Of a DNA stretch of 64,000 nucleotides, positions 10,082-21,174 are shown piece by piece. The position numbers and the translations under genes are program-made. A model generated the notes under the pieces. The model saw nothing but the letters and a program-made list of their open reading frames with translations, made no database searches and was not told the DNA's origin. Within the stretch, counting starts at the first letter, position 1; each line of letters starts with the position of its first letter. Origin of the DNA: Agrostemma githago (taxonomy: Eukaryota; Streptophyta; Magnoliopsida; Caryophyllales; Caryophyllaceae); NCBI GenBank assembly GCA_958450325.1, contig OY288241.1, positions 39,150,778 to 39,214,777 on the forward strand, given 5' to 3'.

Positions 10082-11722
10082 TGATAAGTGTAGTTTGTAG
10101 TGCCTATTTCGTAGTGCTTTGGTCCCATTTTCCTTGTGGAATCGCTCCTTGGGAGCGATTTATGGGCTTCTTATGCTTCCTTTAGTTCGTTTCAGGTTCC
10201 CGAGAGCGATTTGGAAGAGTTGGAGCGATTCCGACTTGATACATACACATTTTGGCGCCAACGAGATAAAGGAACGATGACTCGATGCTTTGGAATCGAC
10301 CCCGAGACCTTGGGACCCAATCCCGAGCCTCCGAGACCCGATCCCGAGTCCCGAGAATCGATGAGAAGTCCATGTGAAGCAAGGAGGAACCAAAAAGATC
10401 ATATTGGAGGCCTACAAGACTCATCCCCGACGGGTATGACCTCATCCCGTCCGGGATGAAGGAGCAAAACAAGGAGCTGCTATTTTGGGTCCATCCCGAC
10501 CGGGACCAGTTCCTCCCGGCCGGGACCGACACCTTCCCGACCCCGACACCTTCCCGACCGGGACCACCTCCTCCCGGCCGGGAAGGGCGTGCTGCTGCCG
10601 CGCTTTGTTCTTTTCTTCTTCCTTCCACTTGTAACCCTATATATACTCTTCCCTTGTTATGTTAAGCTTATGTTAGACATTACCCACAAACCCTAGCCTA
10701 GTTTTAGCATAGATTAGATTAGATTAGTGTAGATTAATCCTTAGATTATCGTTAATCCTAGATTAGTGCTTGTAATTTCGGAATTCTTCAAGATCTCCAC
10801 CAAGATTGACAACCTTGATTGATTGTTTTTGGGTTCTTCCATTTATGCAAGTTTCCTTCTTCTTTTCATCTTCTAGTATGGTATAATCTCTTTTCCTTTA
10901 TCTTAATCTTTGTTCTTTCATCAAGTTTGAATCTTTAGTTCTTGTTTATTGTTTTGTTCTTCATCTTTGCTAGTTTCATATATGCATCCTCTTGTTCTTG
11001 TGTTGGTTTATCTTGTTTTTGTTAGTTTTAGATTAGATATGTTAGAGTAGATTCTTGCTAGGGTTAGTAAGGTGATTTGGGTGTTTAATGGGTGATTAAG
11101 GGTTTGTTGGAGATGTTGGTGGAAGATTTGGGTTTCCTCTTGGTTTGATGCACATCACATGTTTGTTGAAATGCTTGAATAACTTGTATGCATATGCTTG
11201 TTCTTCTTGACTTTCTCTTGTGGGTGATAGTTTGTTCGTGGGTTTGGTTCCCTCATTAAGTTGCGAGAGCCCGGTGAGGACAACCCCTAGGTCGGTCTAA
11301 GTTGCGAGAGCCCGGATGCGACCTAGGCTCCGATATCACGCTAGTAACCCCGTTTGTCGTTTGTGTCGCCAAAATGGGTTTTAGGTGGAACCTCTAGGTG
11401 AGTCTAAGTTGCGAGAGCCCGGACCACACCTAGATTACCCGACTATCCCCTTCACCTTTACTCTTCCTCAACCATTTCGTTACCCCTTTGACCCTGACCT
11501 AATCCTAGCCTGTTTCCTTTTATTGTTTTCTTGCTTTAGACCTAGCTTAGTCCTAGTCTCCCCCTCCTTAGATTAGCTCGTCTCGAACCTAGTCCTAGAC
11601 CGTAGCACACCTTAGTCCGACCTCCCGTCCCTGTGGATTCGACCCGACTTACCCTAGCTATCCTAGTTAGGTTATTTGGTTTTTATTTGACGGTTGGGAT
11701 TCACGACAAATCCCTACCATCA
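10082..11722 (+). repeat. LTR-b (5' LTR of E4, complete)
   Basis: 1641 bp, TGATAAG to ACCATCA, followed after three bases by an Asp-tRNA primer site. The TATA box is TATATATA at 10638-10645. Upstream is the densest palindrome cluster in the window: 10444-10457 (ATCCCGTCCGGGAT), 10494-10505, 10514-10525, 10552-10563 and 10572-10583. Confidence 0.9.
10444..10645 (+). promoter_or_regulatory. Athila-type LTR promoter: palindrome cluster plus TATA
   Basis: Five CG-centred palindromes of the form TCCCG(A/T/G)CCGGGA occur within 140 bp and end about 55 bp before TATATATA (10638-10645). Single-base variants (GACC, GGCC, GTCC) keep dyad symmetry, suggesting selection on symmetry rather than on exact sequence. 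Role as a transcription-factor site is inferred from position only. Confidence 0.5.
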
Positions 11723-11725
11723 AAT

Positions 11726-11743
11726 TGGCGCCGTTGCCGGGGA
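11726..11743 (+). other. Primer binding site, tRNA-Asp type
   Basis: TGGCGCCGTTGCCGGGGA is complementary to the 3' end of plant tRNA-Asp including CCA, the primer used by Athila-type Ty3/gypsy elements. It lies three bases after the end of LTR-b. Confidence 0.9.
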
Positions 11744-11928
11744 CGGCGTAGTTTAGACTTTTGTTTGCTTAGTTTTAGACTTTGTTCTTGACTTTTGTGT
11801 TCTCTTCTCCTTGTGTATCTCCGTTTTTCTTCTTGTGTGTTACTCTCCCTTCCTAGTGCCTCAAAAGCACTAGGATACTAACGTTTTCTCAAGTGCTTCT
11901 AGCTCATCCTAGGTACCAAAGCAACGTT

Positions 11929-13248
11929 ATGGACATGGCGCGTCCAAGCTACCATCAATCATCACGGGACAACTATGGGGCGAATTACCAAAACCCACAA
12001 CTTTACCAACCATATCAACCTCATCAACAATCTTATGAACCCTCTTCTTATGGTTACCAAGAAAGTTGTCAAGGATCGTTCCAACATCCTAACAACTACC
12101 AAACACCCTCACATAACCCACAACCACAAGATCCCAACTTTGAGACTTTTCAAATGATGTCTCAATTGCTTAAGAGTCAACATGATGCGATAGCTCTATT
12201 GAAAAAGACTCAACAAGCGATGGTGGCTCAAATAATAGGGGTTAGAGAGGAGCTCAAGGCCCAAATAGAGGTGCAAGATGCTCGCATCAATGCACTCATG
12301 GCCCATATCACGATGTCGGCCACTCGAGCTCCACAACATGTTGAGGAAGGTTCATTTGGGCAAGAAGGTCGGGTGCCTCCACAAGAAAGTCAACCCAACC
12401 TTGAAGCTACAAATGAAGAAGAGAGGGTCGATCAAGAGACCATTGTTGAGCGTTGCTTGGGTGGTGAAGATAGGGTGAGAATAGAGGAAGTTGAAGCTTC
12501 AAGGGCCAACAATGGGGAGGGGAGTGAACATGATTCTCGAGATAACTCTTGGGGAGCCGATGTATTGGCTATCAAATTGGATTTGTTCGATTTTCTTCGT
12601 GATGAACCACTAGACAATCCAAAGCCAAGTGAAGACATACCTCCTCTAGGCCATATAGACAAGGTGAGTGAAAAGGAGCGCAATACTTGGGAAAAAGAAG
12701 TAGATGTCTTGGAACTTGCCTTGTATGGGAAATTGGAGGATCCTAAAGCCTCCAATGAAGAAAACTTGATGCCTTCTCCTCCTCTACCGCACTCGATGTC
12801 TAGTCCCTTGTCTTGTGAGACGGTTGGTGAAGAGGATCCTTGTCAGGCGGTGGAAAAGAGTTCCACTCTCGACCCCGGAGAAGAAGCGACACCCCTAGGG
12901 TGTGATCTCCTGCATCATAATGCCGAGCATGACTCTAGACCACTATACCTACCGGATGGTCATAAGAGTCGTTGCTATCATGGTTCCGAAGACCCGGAAG
13001 ATCACGAGAACCCCGAGCATAATGAAGATGATCGCTTCTTCCCTCCGACTTGGAAGCTCTTGAAAGTGGCTAGGCTCGGCCATGTGAGCTTAAATGAAGA
13101 TGTTGCTAAGGCATTTGACTTACTCCTTCGAGCTCTTGATGGCTATGGAGGTGTAGTTGGTGATAGTACCTTATTGTATATATCTCTTTTTCTTTCCCTT
13201 TTTGCTTTTGTGTGTATATATATGTTTGTTTGGTACCTTGGTTTCTAG
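11929..13248 (+). CDS. Non-autonomous Athila-type element protein, Gag-linker-like, about 439 aa
   Basis: An open frame between the primer site and the junction with LTR-c. I start at ATG 11929 (MDMARPSYHQ); a GTG-initiated extension to 11893 is open but unlikely. Residues about 5-65 are Gln/Tyr/Asn-rich (YQPYQPHQQS). A coiled-coil-like segment follows (LLKSQHDAIALLKKTQQAMV...) that resembles the C-terminal linker of Athila Gag. Then comes a long acidic stretch rich in Glu and Asp, and a hydrophobic C-terminus (LLYISLFLSLFAFVCIYMFV). No zinc knuckle, protease or RT is present. The open length over a non-autonomous element suggests recent coding. Alternatively the hydrophobic tail is merely a translated T-rich 3' region. 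Function unknown. Confidence 0.5.
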   Translation: MDMARPSYHQSSRDNYGANYQNPQLYQPYQPHQQSYEPSSYGYQESCQGSFQHPNNYQTPSHNPQPQDPNFETFQMMSQLLKSQHDAIALLKKTQQAMVAQIIGVREELKAQIEVQDARINALMAHITMSATRAPQHVEEGSFGQEGRVPPQESQPNLEATNEEERVDQETIVERCLGGEDRVRIEEVEASRANNGEGSEHDSRDNSWGADVLAIKLDLFDFLRDEPLDNPKPSEDIPPLGHIDKVSEKERNTWEKEVDVLELALYGKLEDPKASNEENLMPSPPLPHSMSSPLSCETVGEEDPCQAVEKSSTLDPGEEATPLGCDLLHHNAEHDSRPLYLPDGHKSRCYHGSEDPEDHENPEHNEDDRFFPPTWKLLKVARLGHVSLNEDVAKAFDLLLRALDGYGGVVGDSTLLYISLFLSLFAFVCIYMFVWYLGF

Positions 13249-13288
13249 AATTGTTGGTTTTGTGAAATTCTAGTAATTTGGTATTTTG

Positions 13289-14782
13289 ATGAGCGATTCC
13301 CGAGACCATTCGTGAAGAGTTGGAGCGATTCCGACTCAATACATACACTTTTTGGAGCCAACGAAGTGAAGGAACGATCACTCGATGCCTTGGATTTGAC
13401 CCCGAGATCTTGGGACCCAATCCCGAGCCTCCGAGACCCGATCCCGAGTCCCGAGAATCGATGAGAAACCCATGAGAGGCAAGGAGGGACCAAAAGGATC
13501 ATATTGGAGGCCTACAAGACTCATCCCCGACGGGTATGGCCTCAACCCGTCCGGGATGAAGCGCACAAAAGAGGAGCTGCTGTATTGGGTCCTTCCCGAC
13601 CGGGACCAATCCTTCCCGACTGGGAAGGGTCAGATACAGCCCGTGAATGCATTGTTTCTTCTCCCTACTCATTGTAACCCTATATATACCCTTCCTCTTG
13701 TAATCTAAGCTTATGTTCTTCACTTCCCACTAAACCCTAGACTATTTTAGGTTAGATTAGTTTAGATTAGAGTAGATTAGTCGGTAATTAGTCGTTAATC
13801 CTAGTTTTACTCTTGTAATTTGGGAATTCTTGAAGAATCCAACCAAGATTGACAACCTTGATTGATGTATTTGGGTTTTCTTCCATTTATGCAAGATTTC
13901 TTCTTTTCATCTTCTCTAGTATGGTATAATCTTCTTTTATCTTCTTTTTATATTTGTTTATCAATCAAGTTACAATCTTTAGTTCTTGTTTATTGTTTTG
14001 TTCATCATCCTTGTTAGTTTTCCATTATGTATGTTTGGATTCTTATGTTGATTCCTCTTGTTCTTGTTAGTTGTAGTTTGATTATGTTTGAGTAGATTCT
14101 TGCTAGGGTAAGTAGGGTGATTAGGGTGTTAATTGGATGATTAAGGGTTTGTTGGAGATGTTGGTGGAAGATTTGGGTTTCCTCTTGGTTTGACGCATGG
14201 TACATGTTTGTTGAAATGCTTGAATGACTTGTATGCATATGCTTGTTTTTCTTGCCATTCTCTTGTGGGTAATAGTTTGATTGTGGGTTTGGTTCCCTCA
14301 CTAAGTAGCGAGAGCCCGGTGAGGATGACCCCTAGGTCGGTCTAAGTTGCGAGAGCCCGGATGCGACCTAGGCCACGATAACACGCTAGTAGCCCCGTTT
14401 GTCATGTGTGTCGCCAAGATGGGTTTTAGGTGGAACCTCTAGGTTGGTCTAAGTAGCGAGAGCCCGAACCACACCTAGATTACCCGACTACCCCCTTCAC
14501 CTTTACTCTTCCTTGACCATTCCATTGCCCCTTTGAACCCGACCTAATCCTAGCCCGTTTTCCTTAGTTGTTCTCTCCGTTACCGTAGTCATAGCCTTAG
14601 CCTTCTCCCCTTCCTATTACTCTAGTTTAGTTTAGCTCGTTGACTTAGTCTCGTTTTTAGGTGACCTTAGTCTATACGCCTCTTACCGTCCCCGTAGATT
14701 CGACCCGATTTGCCCTAGCTACCCACTAGGATTAGTTGGTTATTTATTTGATCGGCGGGATCCACGACAAATCCCACCATCA
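13289..14782 (+). repeat. LTR-c (3' LTR of E3, 5' end missing)
   Basis: Joins the E4 interior at about 13289-13298 and then follows LTR-a from TTCCCGAGACC to the CCATCA end, followed by TSD GTAAC. TATA is TATATATA at 13681-13688 with a palindrome at 13594-13605 and a one-mismatch copy at 13614-13625. There is no polypurine tract in front of it, consistent with a deletion joint. Confidence 0.85.
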
Positions 14783-14787
14783 GTAAC

Positions 14788-16204
14788 GGAAAATCATCTT
14801 CAGGGCTTGCCTTGTTAAGGTCCCGAAAATCCACGCATACCCGCACCTTACCGTCCTTTTTAGGAACTGGTACGATGTTCGCAATCCTGTCCGAATATTC
14901 GGACACCTGTATGAAGCCGGCTTTGAACTGTTTATCGACTTCTTCTTTTACCTTGAGAGACCAATCGGGCCTCATTCGGCGGAGCTTTTGCTTAACCGGT
15001 TTGCACCCGTCTTTAATTGGTATGTAGTGCTCGGCTATTTCCCGGTCTATCCCCGGCATGTCCTTGTAGGACCATGCAAAGACATCTTTGAATTCTTGGA
15101 GGAGGTTCGTGAATTGTTGCCTCTCCTCGGGATCTAAGGATAACCCTATCTTAAGTATTTGGGGCTCTATGGTTGTTCCCACATTAATGGACTCAGTTTC
15201 CTCGATTACCGGATTCCGGGATTCCCTTTGCTCTAGTTGCTCCATCAGATGTGGAGGTAATGGTACCTGTTCGTCGGGTTTCTCAATGTTATTGCATAAA
15301 ATATTTTTGAAATCAGAATTAAAAAGAGACAAGTCATAAGTAGAACGGTTGTTATTATTGATTGAAAACTTTGAAAACAGCTTGAAAAGAGCAGTCATCT
15401 GATCATTCGTCAATGGCGGGATAGGTAAGGTGCTCGGGACAAACCCCGAAGCACCTGCAGCAGGAGTAACTAAAGGAAGGGAGTTACAGGAGTGACTCTA
15501 GCACCGGACCCCTTAGATTCGACCTCTGACTCTGACTCAGGCTCTGACTCTGACTCGGACTCAGACTCAGGCATGTCTCCTTCTCCAGTGACCAGCTTGT
15601 AGATCCTTTCTTGACTGTCAGTCCACTTGACAATCTTCCTCCAGGCCCTGTTCCCCATCTCGGAGCCAATATCCGAGATTAGCTTGGTCGGGTCGAACCT
15701 GTTGCTACGAAGAATCAGGTTGACCAGGTCTTCCTTCAGAGTCGGGGTTATGGTGTCTTCCCCGAAAAGTAGCCCCGGCGCGGGCTCAGCATTTTCAGCA
15801 CCATCAGACTGGATGAGGGCGAACACATCATCCGGGATGTAGTTGCAGTCCTGGGCCAATTGGGTCCCAAGGTGCACAGCATTGGGTTGGTACAGACCAA
15901 CCTGAATAGCCCCAAATACCGGCATGTCAAAATAGTCAGTCAACCGTGGACTGTAAGGGCTCAAGTAGATACCCTTAATGATGTTGCAGGTCTTTTCAAT
16001 GTCTGCTCGGACAACGTTGCCCGGAGTAGTGGCGTAACCAAGGCCAAAGTGGGAACCTTCTTCCTTAAGGACCTCGATAATCTTCCCAGCTGCAAGATTA
16101 GGTCGAGAGGTAGCCCCCGAAAAGTATCCTAGGTTTTGTAGCATCGTGTCGATGCTAGTTGTGAAGTAGGGCCTGAAAAGGTACTCCTCCTCGATCATTC
16201 CCAC
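14788..16204 (-). pseudogene. E1 pol linker and start of RT
   Basis: From 16204 downward it matches E2 residues about 705-1140: a linker with LGTQLAQDCNYIPDD, an acidic Ser-Glu run (about 15575-15505), the segment MPGIDREIAEH, and the RT start IVPVPKKDGKVRVC and DLNKASPEDDFPL. The frame shifts near 15420-15480. It is cut at 14788 by the E3 insertion and continues at 8744. Confidence 0.85.
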
Positions 16205-18363
16205 GAAATCGAACCCCAGAGGTCTGTGCGGCCCGTGGCGTTACGGCTGGCCACAGTCATTAGGGTTGCCTCTAAGGTAATAACGTTATCGTGCAGAGGC
16301 AACTTGATCTTTCGGTGAAGGGTGGAGGGTGGAGGGTGGAGGATACCGCTTTGACAGCGTGGATCCATGGCCTCCCTAGGAGCAAGTTGAAGGAAGAGGT
16401 GACATCGATCACCTGGAAATCCAGCTCCTTCTCTATTGGGCCCATTATAATGGTCAGCTTTATGGCCCCAGCTACCGACTTTGGGCTCCCATCAAAAGCC
16501 TGGATGGTCTGAGCAGTCGTAAGATAATCGGCCTCAATAATGCCGAGGGCTTTGGCGGTCCTCAAAGGAAGAACATTCACAGCAGACCCATCATCTATCA
16601 GGGTCATCGGAAGATATTTTCCCCGGCAGATCACAGTAATGTACAGGGCCAGATTATGAGAGGCTCCGAACGGCGGCAAGTCGGATTCAGAGAAAGTGAT
16701 TAGTGGGCCTCCTTCCTTAGTTTTACCCTTCAAGTGGGGCAGGACCGTGGCTACCATTTCAGCAGGGGTAACCAGAGAATCGATCTTAATTGATCGAGAG
16801 CCTTAGTGAGTGCTTCTCGATGTTCCTGTGAGCTAACTAAGAGTTTTCATATGGTGAGGTCAACTCGGGTCTTCTTTAGTTGCTTCACGAGAGCCATTTC
16901 AGTGGTCGGCTCCTCAGGGACAACTTCCGTCCTGAGTGGCTCAGTGACGGTTGTCGGGATAGGGGTGTCACTAGAGCTAGTGGCTTGATAGGGACGACCA
17001 AGGTGGTTACTGGCTAAAACTCGAGATTTAGCCTTCCAAATCTCCTCAGGGGTAATGGGGACAGCTTCCCCTTTGACGAGGTAGACATCGTCCTCGTCAT
17101 CGAACCAGATCCCGTTTACTTGCGGGATAAATGGAGAGATAAGGTGGGAGCAATCAATCACCTCCCTGGTAAAGATAGCATGGGAGCTGAAGGGATTCTC
17201 CTTGTTACTTGGCTTATCTCCAGGCAACGGGATTTTACAGCTCTCAATCAAGTCCTGAATCAGATGCTTCAGCTTCCAACATTTTTCGGTATCATGCCCA
17301 TTGCCTCGGTGGTATTGGCAATAAGCCTGAGCGTTATAGTTCTTGGAACGCCGTTCGACCGAAACTTCGGGAGTTGGGCCTATCGGTTGAATTAGGCCCT
17401 TAGAGGATAGCCTTTGTAAGGCATAAGTATAGTGGTACCTATATCAGTGAATACCCGAGGTGGGGTGTTCTTCTTGGACGGGGCATCTAGTAGATTGACC
17501 GCGTCAAAAATGTTGCGGGTTGCAACTTGGGGCTTAGTGGTGGAAGAGGAAGTCCCTTGGTATCCTTTGCTAGAGACCTTAGTAAGGCCTTCTAGCCTTA
17601 GATCGTCTTCAATCCTCATACCCATTTCAGTAAGGGTGGTGAAATTGGGTATGACAACGTACCGGAGATGAACCCGGTAGGAGGGGAGGAGATTCTTGAC
17701 GAAAGCCTCCACTAAAGTTTTCTCACTGGGCTTGTCGACCAGTTTCACACTTTCGGCCCTCTAGCGTTGAAGGTATTTGGTAAAACCTTCTTTGGGCTCT
17801 TGGGCCATAACCTCCAAAGAGCGCATCGTGGTTTGGATCTCGGTGTTGTCAGCATAGTTTCGTGCAAATTCCGTAGCCACATCATCCCAAGTAGGGTACT
17901 TTTTCGGGTGTAGCCTATAGTACCAAGCCCGTGGGTGTTTCTCAAGGGATGCATCAAAGAGATTCTTGAACATCGCAGAATCTACCCCCTTTATGGCCAT
18001 GAATTCCTTGAAGGCCCGCACATGTGTTAACGGGTCTTTGGTTCCCTCAAACATTGGTAAACCCGTGAGATTCAGATTCGCGGGTAACTTGTCGTTCACC
18101 GGAGCGTACTCACGGCTATTTTCCCGATGGATATTGTTACTCACAGCTAAATGAACTTGTTCCTCTAGTCGGTTCACTGCGCTAACTAGTTCAGCTATAG
18201 GCCCAGTGGCCTTGGCATTAGGAGTCCCTTGCTCCACCACAGTCAGACGAGCAGCAACGGCCGCATGGTCAGCCCTCATTGCTGTTAGCTCGGTCTCAAT
18301 ATTGGTCTGCTTGGTGACCATGGCATCCATGGAGGTCTTCAGATTGTTCAAAGCTGCTTCCAT
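16205..18363 (-). pseudogene. E1 gag and aspartic protease, disrupted
   Basis: ATG at 18363 matches the E2 start. The gag core runs from NLNLTGLPMFEG (about 18080) to FTKYLQR, where TGG has become TAG (about 17761); the same frame then continues with KLVDKPSEK. A shift near 17430 precedes a decayed zinc motif (CQYHRGNGHDTEKC, where E2 has CHYH). Protease shows IDDGSAVNVLPL (about 16600) and LGRPWIHA. A GGTGGAG-type microsatellite at 16319-16342 interrupts the sequence after the protease. At least three lesions make it non-functional. Confidence 0.85.
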
Positions 18364-19554
18364 CTTGTTTCTGTTTCTGGTTGACGGTGGCCTGTCTGTA
18401 AAAATACCGCGTAATCAGAAACCGAACCCAGGTCTTGGAATCAAAGTAGCACATCCCGAGCGAGGAAAAAGACCAAGTGAGAAAGAAAGGACTCGAAGAA
18501 GACACCTAGACGGGTGACTCATGGGTGGTATAACTTTCTTAGGATTAGGCTATGTGGGTCGAGTCCCGTTCGAAGGAAGGTCTACGTGAGATTTTTCCCC
18601 AGACTTTTGACTCGAGTGTTTAGACGGACCTTCTGTTGTAGGGGTATGCCCTACCCGGGTTGGTCATGCCTTTAGGACAAGGCGGACTCGGGAAAAGAAG
18701 AAAACCCGTGATGTAAGATCGACAAAGTTTCGACGCTACAAACCTTCGACGTACTATGAAAAGACCCGATACATGGATAACGGTAGGTCCTATAATAAGG
18801 GAGGTTTGTGAAAAGTGAGAGTTTGAAATTTTGAAATTTGAATATCGAAGATGAGTTTCCGAAAATTTGAAAATCCACAACGGCATCTCCAAGATTTGAA
18901 AATCGAAATAGGACTATGTAAATTAGAAAATTGAGATGGAATTTTGAAAATTCAAAAATCGAATGGTGGATCGGAAATTCGAATTTTGAAATGGACAGCA
19001 TGCCGGCTAGAAAATAGGCTACTTTTGAGTCAAATCTTAAGTCTAAATTTTGGCAGCATTCCGAGTTTTTGAAATTGGATATTTTAAAAAAAGATGTGTC
19101 TCGAGACGGACGGTATTTAGGATTTTTTCTAAATTTGGTGTTTTGGAAAGATGCATTTTTTAAATGGCGGTTTTGAAAAAAATGACACGGAAACCAAGTA
19201 GCACATTGTCACACAAGCATTATAACGACACTATGTATGCTTTACGCTAAGTCTCGGTCGGTCAAAAACGGGTCTATACCAACAATGATGGCTTTCTTGT
19301 AAATCAGGACGGACTTCCTAAGCCAAATTGGTCTTAGAACATGCCGCGAAACCCATACGAGTTCGGCCATAGAAGGTTTTAGCGCACCCATTTAGGAATG
19401 CACCGCGGTATAGTGGGACGTCGATCACAAGTAACCGGCCCGGGAAAAATTTGGGTTATGCATGAATCATTAAACTAATGCGCGTACACTATTAATCGAA
19501 CGATTTCTTTTCGAGTCTCACCCTAAGAACCCCGATGACTAGTGGTACATCGGG
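18364..19554 (-). other. E1 leader between primer site and gag
   Basis: Roughly 1.2 kb, alignable in patches with the E2 leader 47320-48363. It contains many short degenerate motifs of the GAAAATTTGAAAATC type (18825-18990). No coding frame is shared between the two copies, so I read it as an untranslated leader. Confidence 0.55.
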
Positions 19555-19574
19555 TATCCCCAGCGGAGTCGCCA
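19555..19574 (-). other. E1 primer binding site, tRNA-Arg type
   Basis: On the minus strand TGGCGACTCCGCTGGGGATA lies three bases inside the LTR end. It complements the 3' end of plant tRNA-Arg (UCG) with one mismatch, the primer typical of Tat/Ogre/Retand elements. Confidence 0.85.
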
Positions 19575-19577
19575 AAT

Positions 19578-21104
19578 TGTGGACATGACGTAGGTCCACC
19601 CTGACGCGTCCACGCGCGGGTTTGGGTAGGCGAATGAATCTCGTGGTAAGATTGATCTCGGGTCGAAATTTAAATCGAAGTTGGAGTCGCCACCGAATTT
19701 TATGGAAATTCGGACCCGTTCGAACTCACTCTACACTTAGGCATTTCGTGCACAAAGCACGACCCGCTTTTAGTGCTAGAGCTTATGAGTTCGTCCTTTT
19801 GCATTACGATACCGATGCCGAGTTATCGGATATCGTGCATCAAATGACTCTCGTGCACCAATGATTTCGGACATCCGGAAACCATGGTTCTGAGTAAGGG
19901 GTGAGAGTACGTGTTGGGAAGCCCACAAAGGACACCCAACCCCGCCCGCTCTTTAGCGGCCTCTACTAAGATACCGTTCGTTTTCGTGTACGCGCGTTAG
20001 TAAAATGACTAAATGTTATGCAAACAATGTTTTCGGCTAAGCATGCGAATTATGTGTGTACTACGTCATTTTAATGCATCAAAACTAGAGTCGAATCATT
20101 TAGCATGTGAGGTTCATTTATAAAACGATAAACGTCAAAAATAAATAAAACTCGTAAATGGATACAATATACACGGGCGGAAATACAACCCGGACAAAAC
20201 GAAATAACGAGCAAAATAATAAATAACAATAATGGATAATGATAATGCAAATGAATTAAATGATGAAATGATGCATGATTTTAGAAAAGGGGAAAACACG
20301 TGATGGCCTTTACACGTGACGACTAAAGCCATAGCAAAAATTGACGAGGCTCAGATGATGTGAGAAGCACTCGTTTTTGAATAAAGGAGTCCACTCGATC
20401 GAGTCGTGGCAGAGACTTGACCGAGTGGCCTTCTAAAAGGCGCTCTGCCCATTTTTTGGGCTGCTACTCGATCGAGTGGCCCATGGCACTCGGTCGAGTG
20501 CCCCCTGTACGAGTTACAGCTCGTTTCGAAAAATGTAACCGTTTCGTTTTTATTTATTCAAAATCGATGGTCGACCGAGTTACGTAAAAATATTACATAA
20601 TTTAAACTCAACTCGGTTTACGGTGCATATAATCGTACGTTATATGATTATAAGACCGGCATCGGAATTTAATAAAAAGTGTTATAGGATCGATAAAAAT
20701 TTGATTAAGACAGAATTATCTCCCTCCACGTCATGACACCGACACTAATCCTTACGGATTATTTGGTGTTCGATTTTTGCGTCAACGGGTTCCGCATTAA
20801 TCCCAAAAATGGCATCGGACACGTTCAACTACATTCGACCACGATCGCGTTACGCCCTTAAGTGCTTGGGGCGGCGCTCCTCGAAAGGGTGCCACTTCCA
20901 TCGCGACTTGTAAAGGGATTAAACGGACTTGGAGCGGTTTGTTGTAGTCAAACGTGTTCAATCCGAAAACGATATTATTATATATATATATACACGGTAT
21001 TAGATACAAATGACGATAAAAAAAGAATGAAGATCAAAATGTAACAATAATAAAAATGCTAGTGTTAGTATGCTAATAATAATAATATATAGTATAGTGT
21101 GTGT

Positions 21105-21106
<2 letters not shown>
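19578..21106 (-). repeat. E1 5' LTR, 3' portion
   Basis: Read on the minus strand it ends ...GACCTACGTCATGTCCACA at 19578, next to the primer site. Palindromes ACTCGATCGAGT lie at 20393-20404 and 20466-20477, with two degenerate partners at 20415-20426 and 20488-20499. It runs up to a TA tract where P, Q and R are inserted. Together with 32405-33249 the LTR is about 2.37 kb, equal to the E2 LTR. Confidence 0.85.

Positions 21107-21170
<64 letters not shown>
21107..21170. repeat. TA/AG microsatellite at the insertion hot spot
   Basis: About 40 bp of (TA)n followed by (AG)n. Similar TA tracts separate P from Q (23221-23252), Q from R (29951-29966) and R from the resumed LTR (32392-32420). The E1 3' LTR is also interrupted at this tract (728-737). 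Confidence 0.9.

Positions 21171-21174
<4 letters not shown>

Larger units (their letters stand above)
8750..14782 (+). mobile_element. Composite Athila-type insertion (E3 with E4 nested inside) in the E1 RT
   Basis: Outer ends are TGATAAG...ACCATCA with TSD GTAAC (8745-8749, 14783-14787), splitting RT after codons for DDFPL. Inside are three LTR segments: LTR-a (8750-about 10081, lacks its last ~200 bp), a complete LTR-b (10082-11722) with primer site and short internal region, and LTR-c (about 13289-14782, lacks its first ~120 bp). LTR-a and LTR-c resemble each other closely (about 20 differences over 1.2 kb) and LTR-b is more diverged. The simplest history is E3 inserting first, E4 inserting into the 5' LTR of E3, then a deletion joining the E4 interior to the 3' LTR of E3. 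Confidence 0.8.

Noticed and set aside
16319..16342. Possible functional insertion after the E1 protease
   Set aside because: It is a GGTGGAG microsatellite expansion in an already broken gene.
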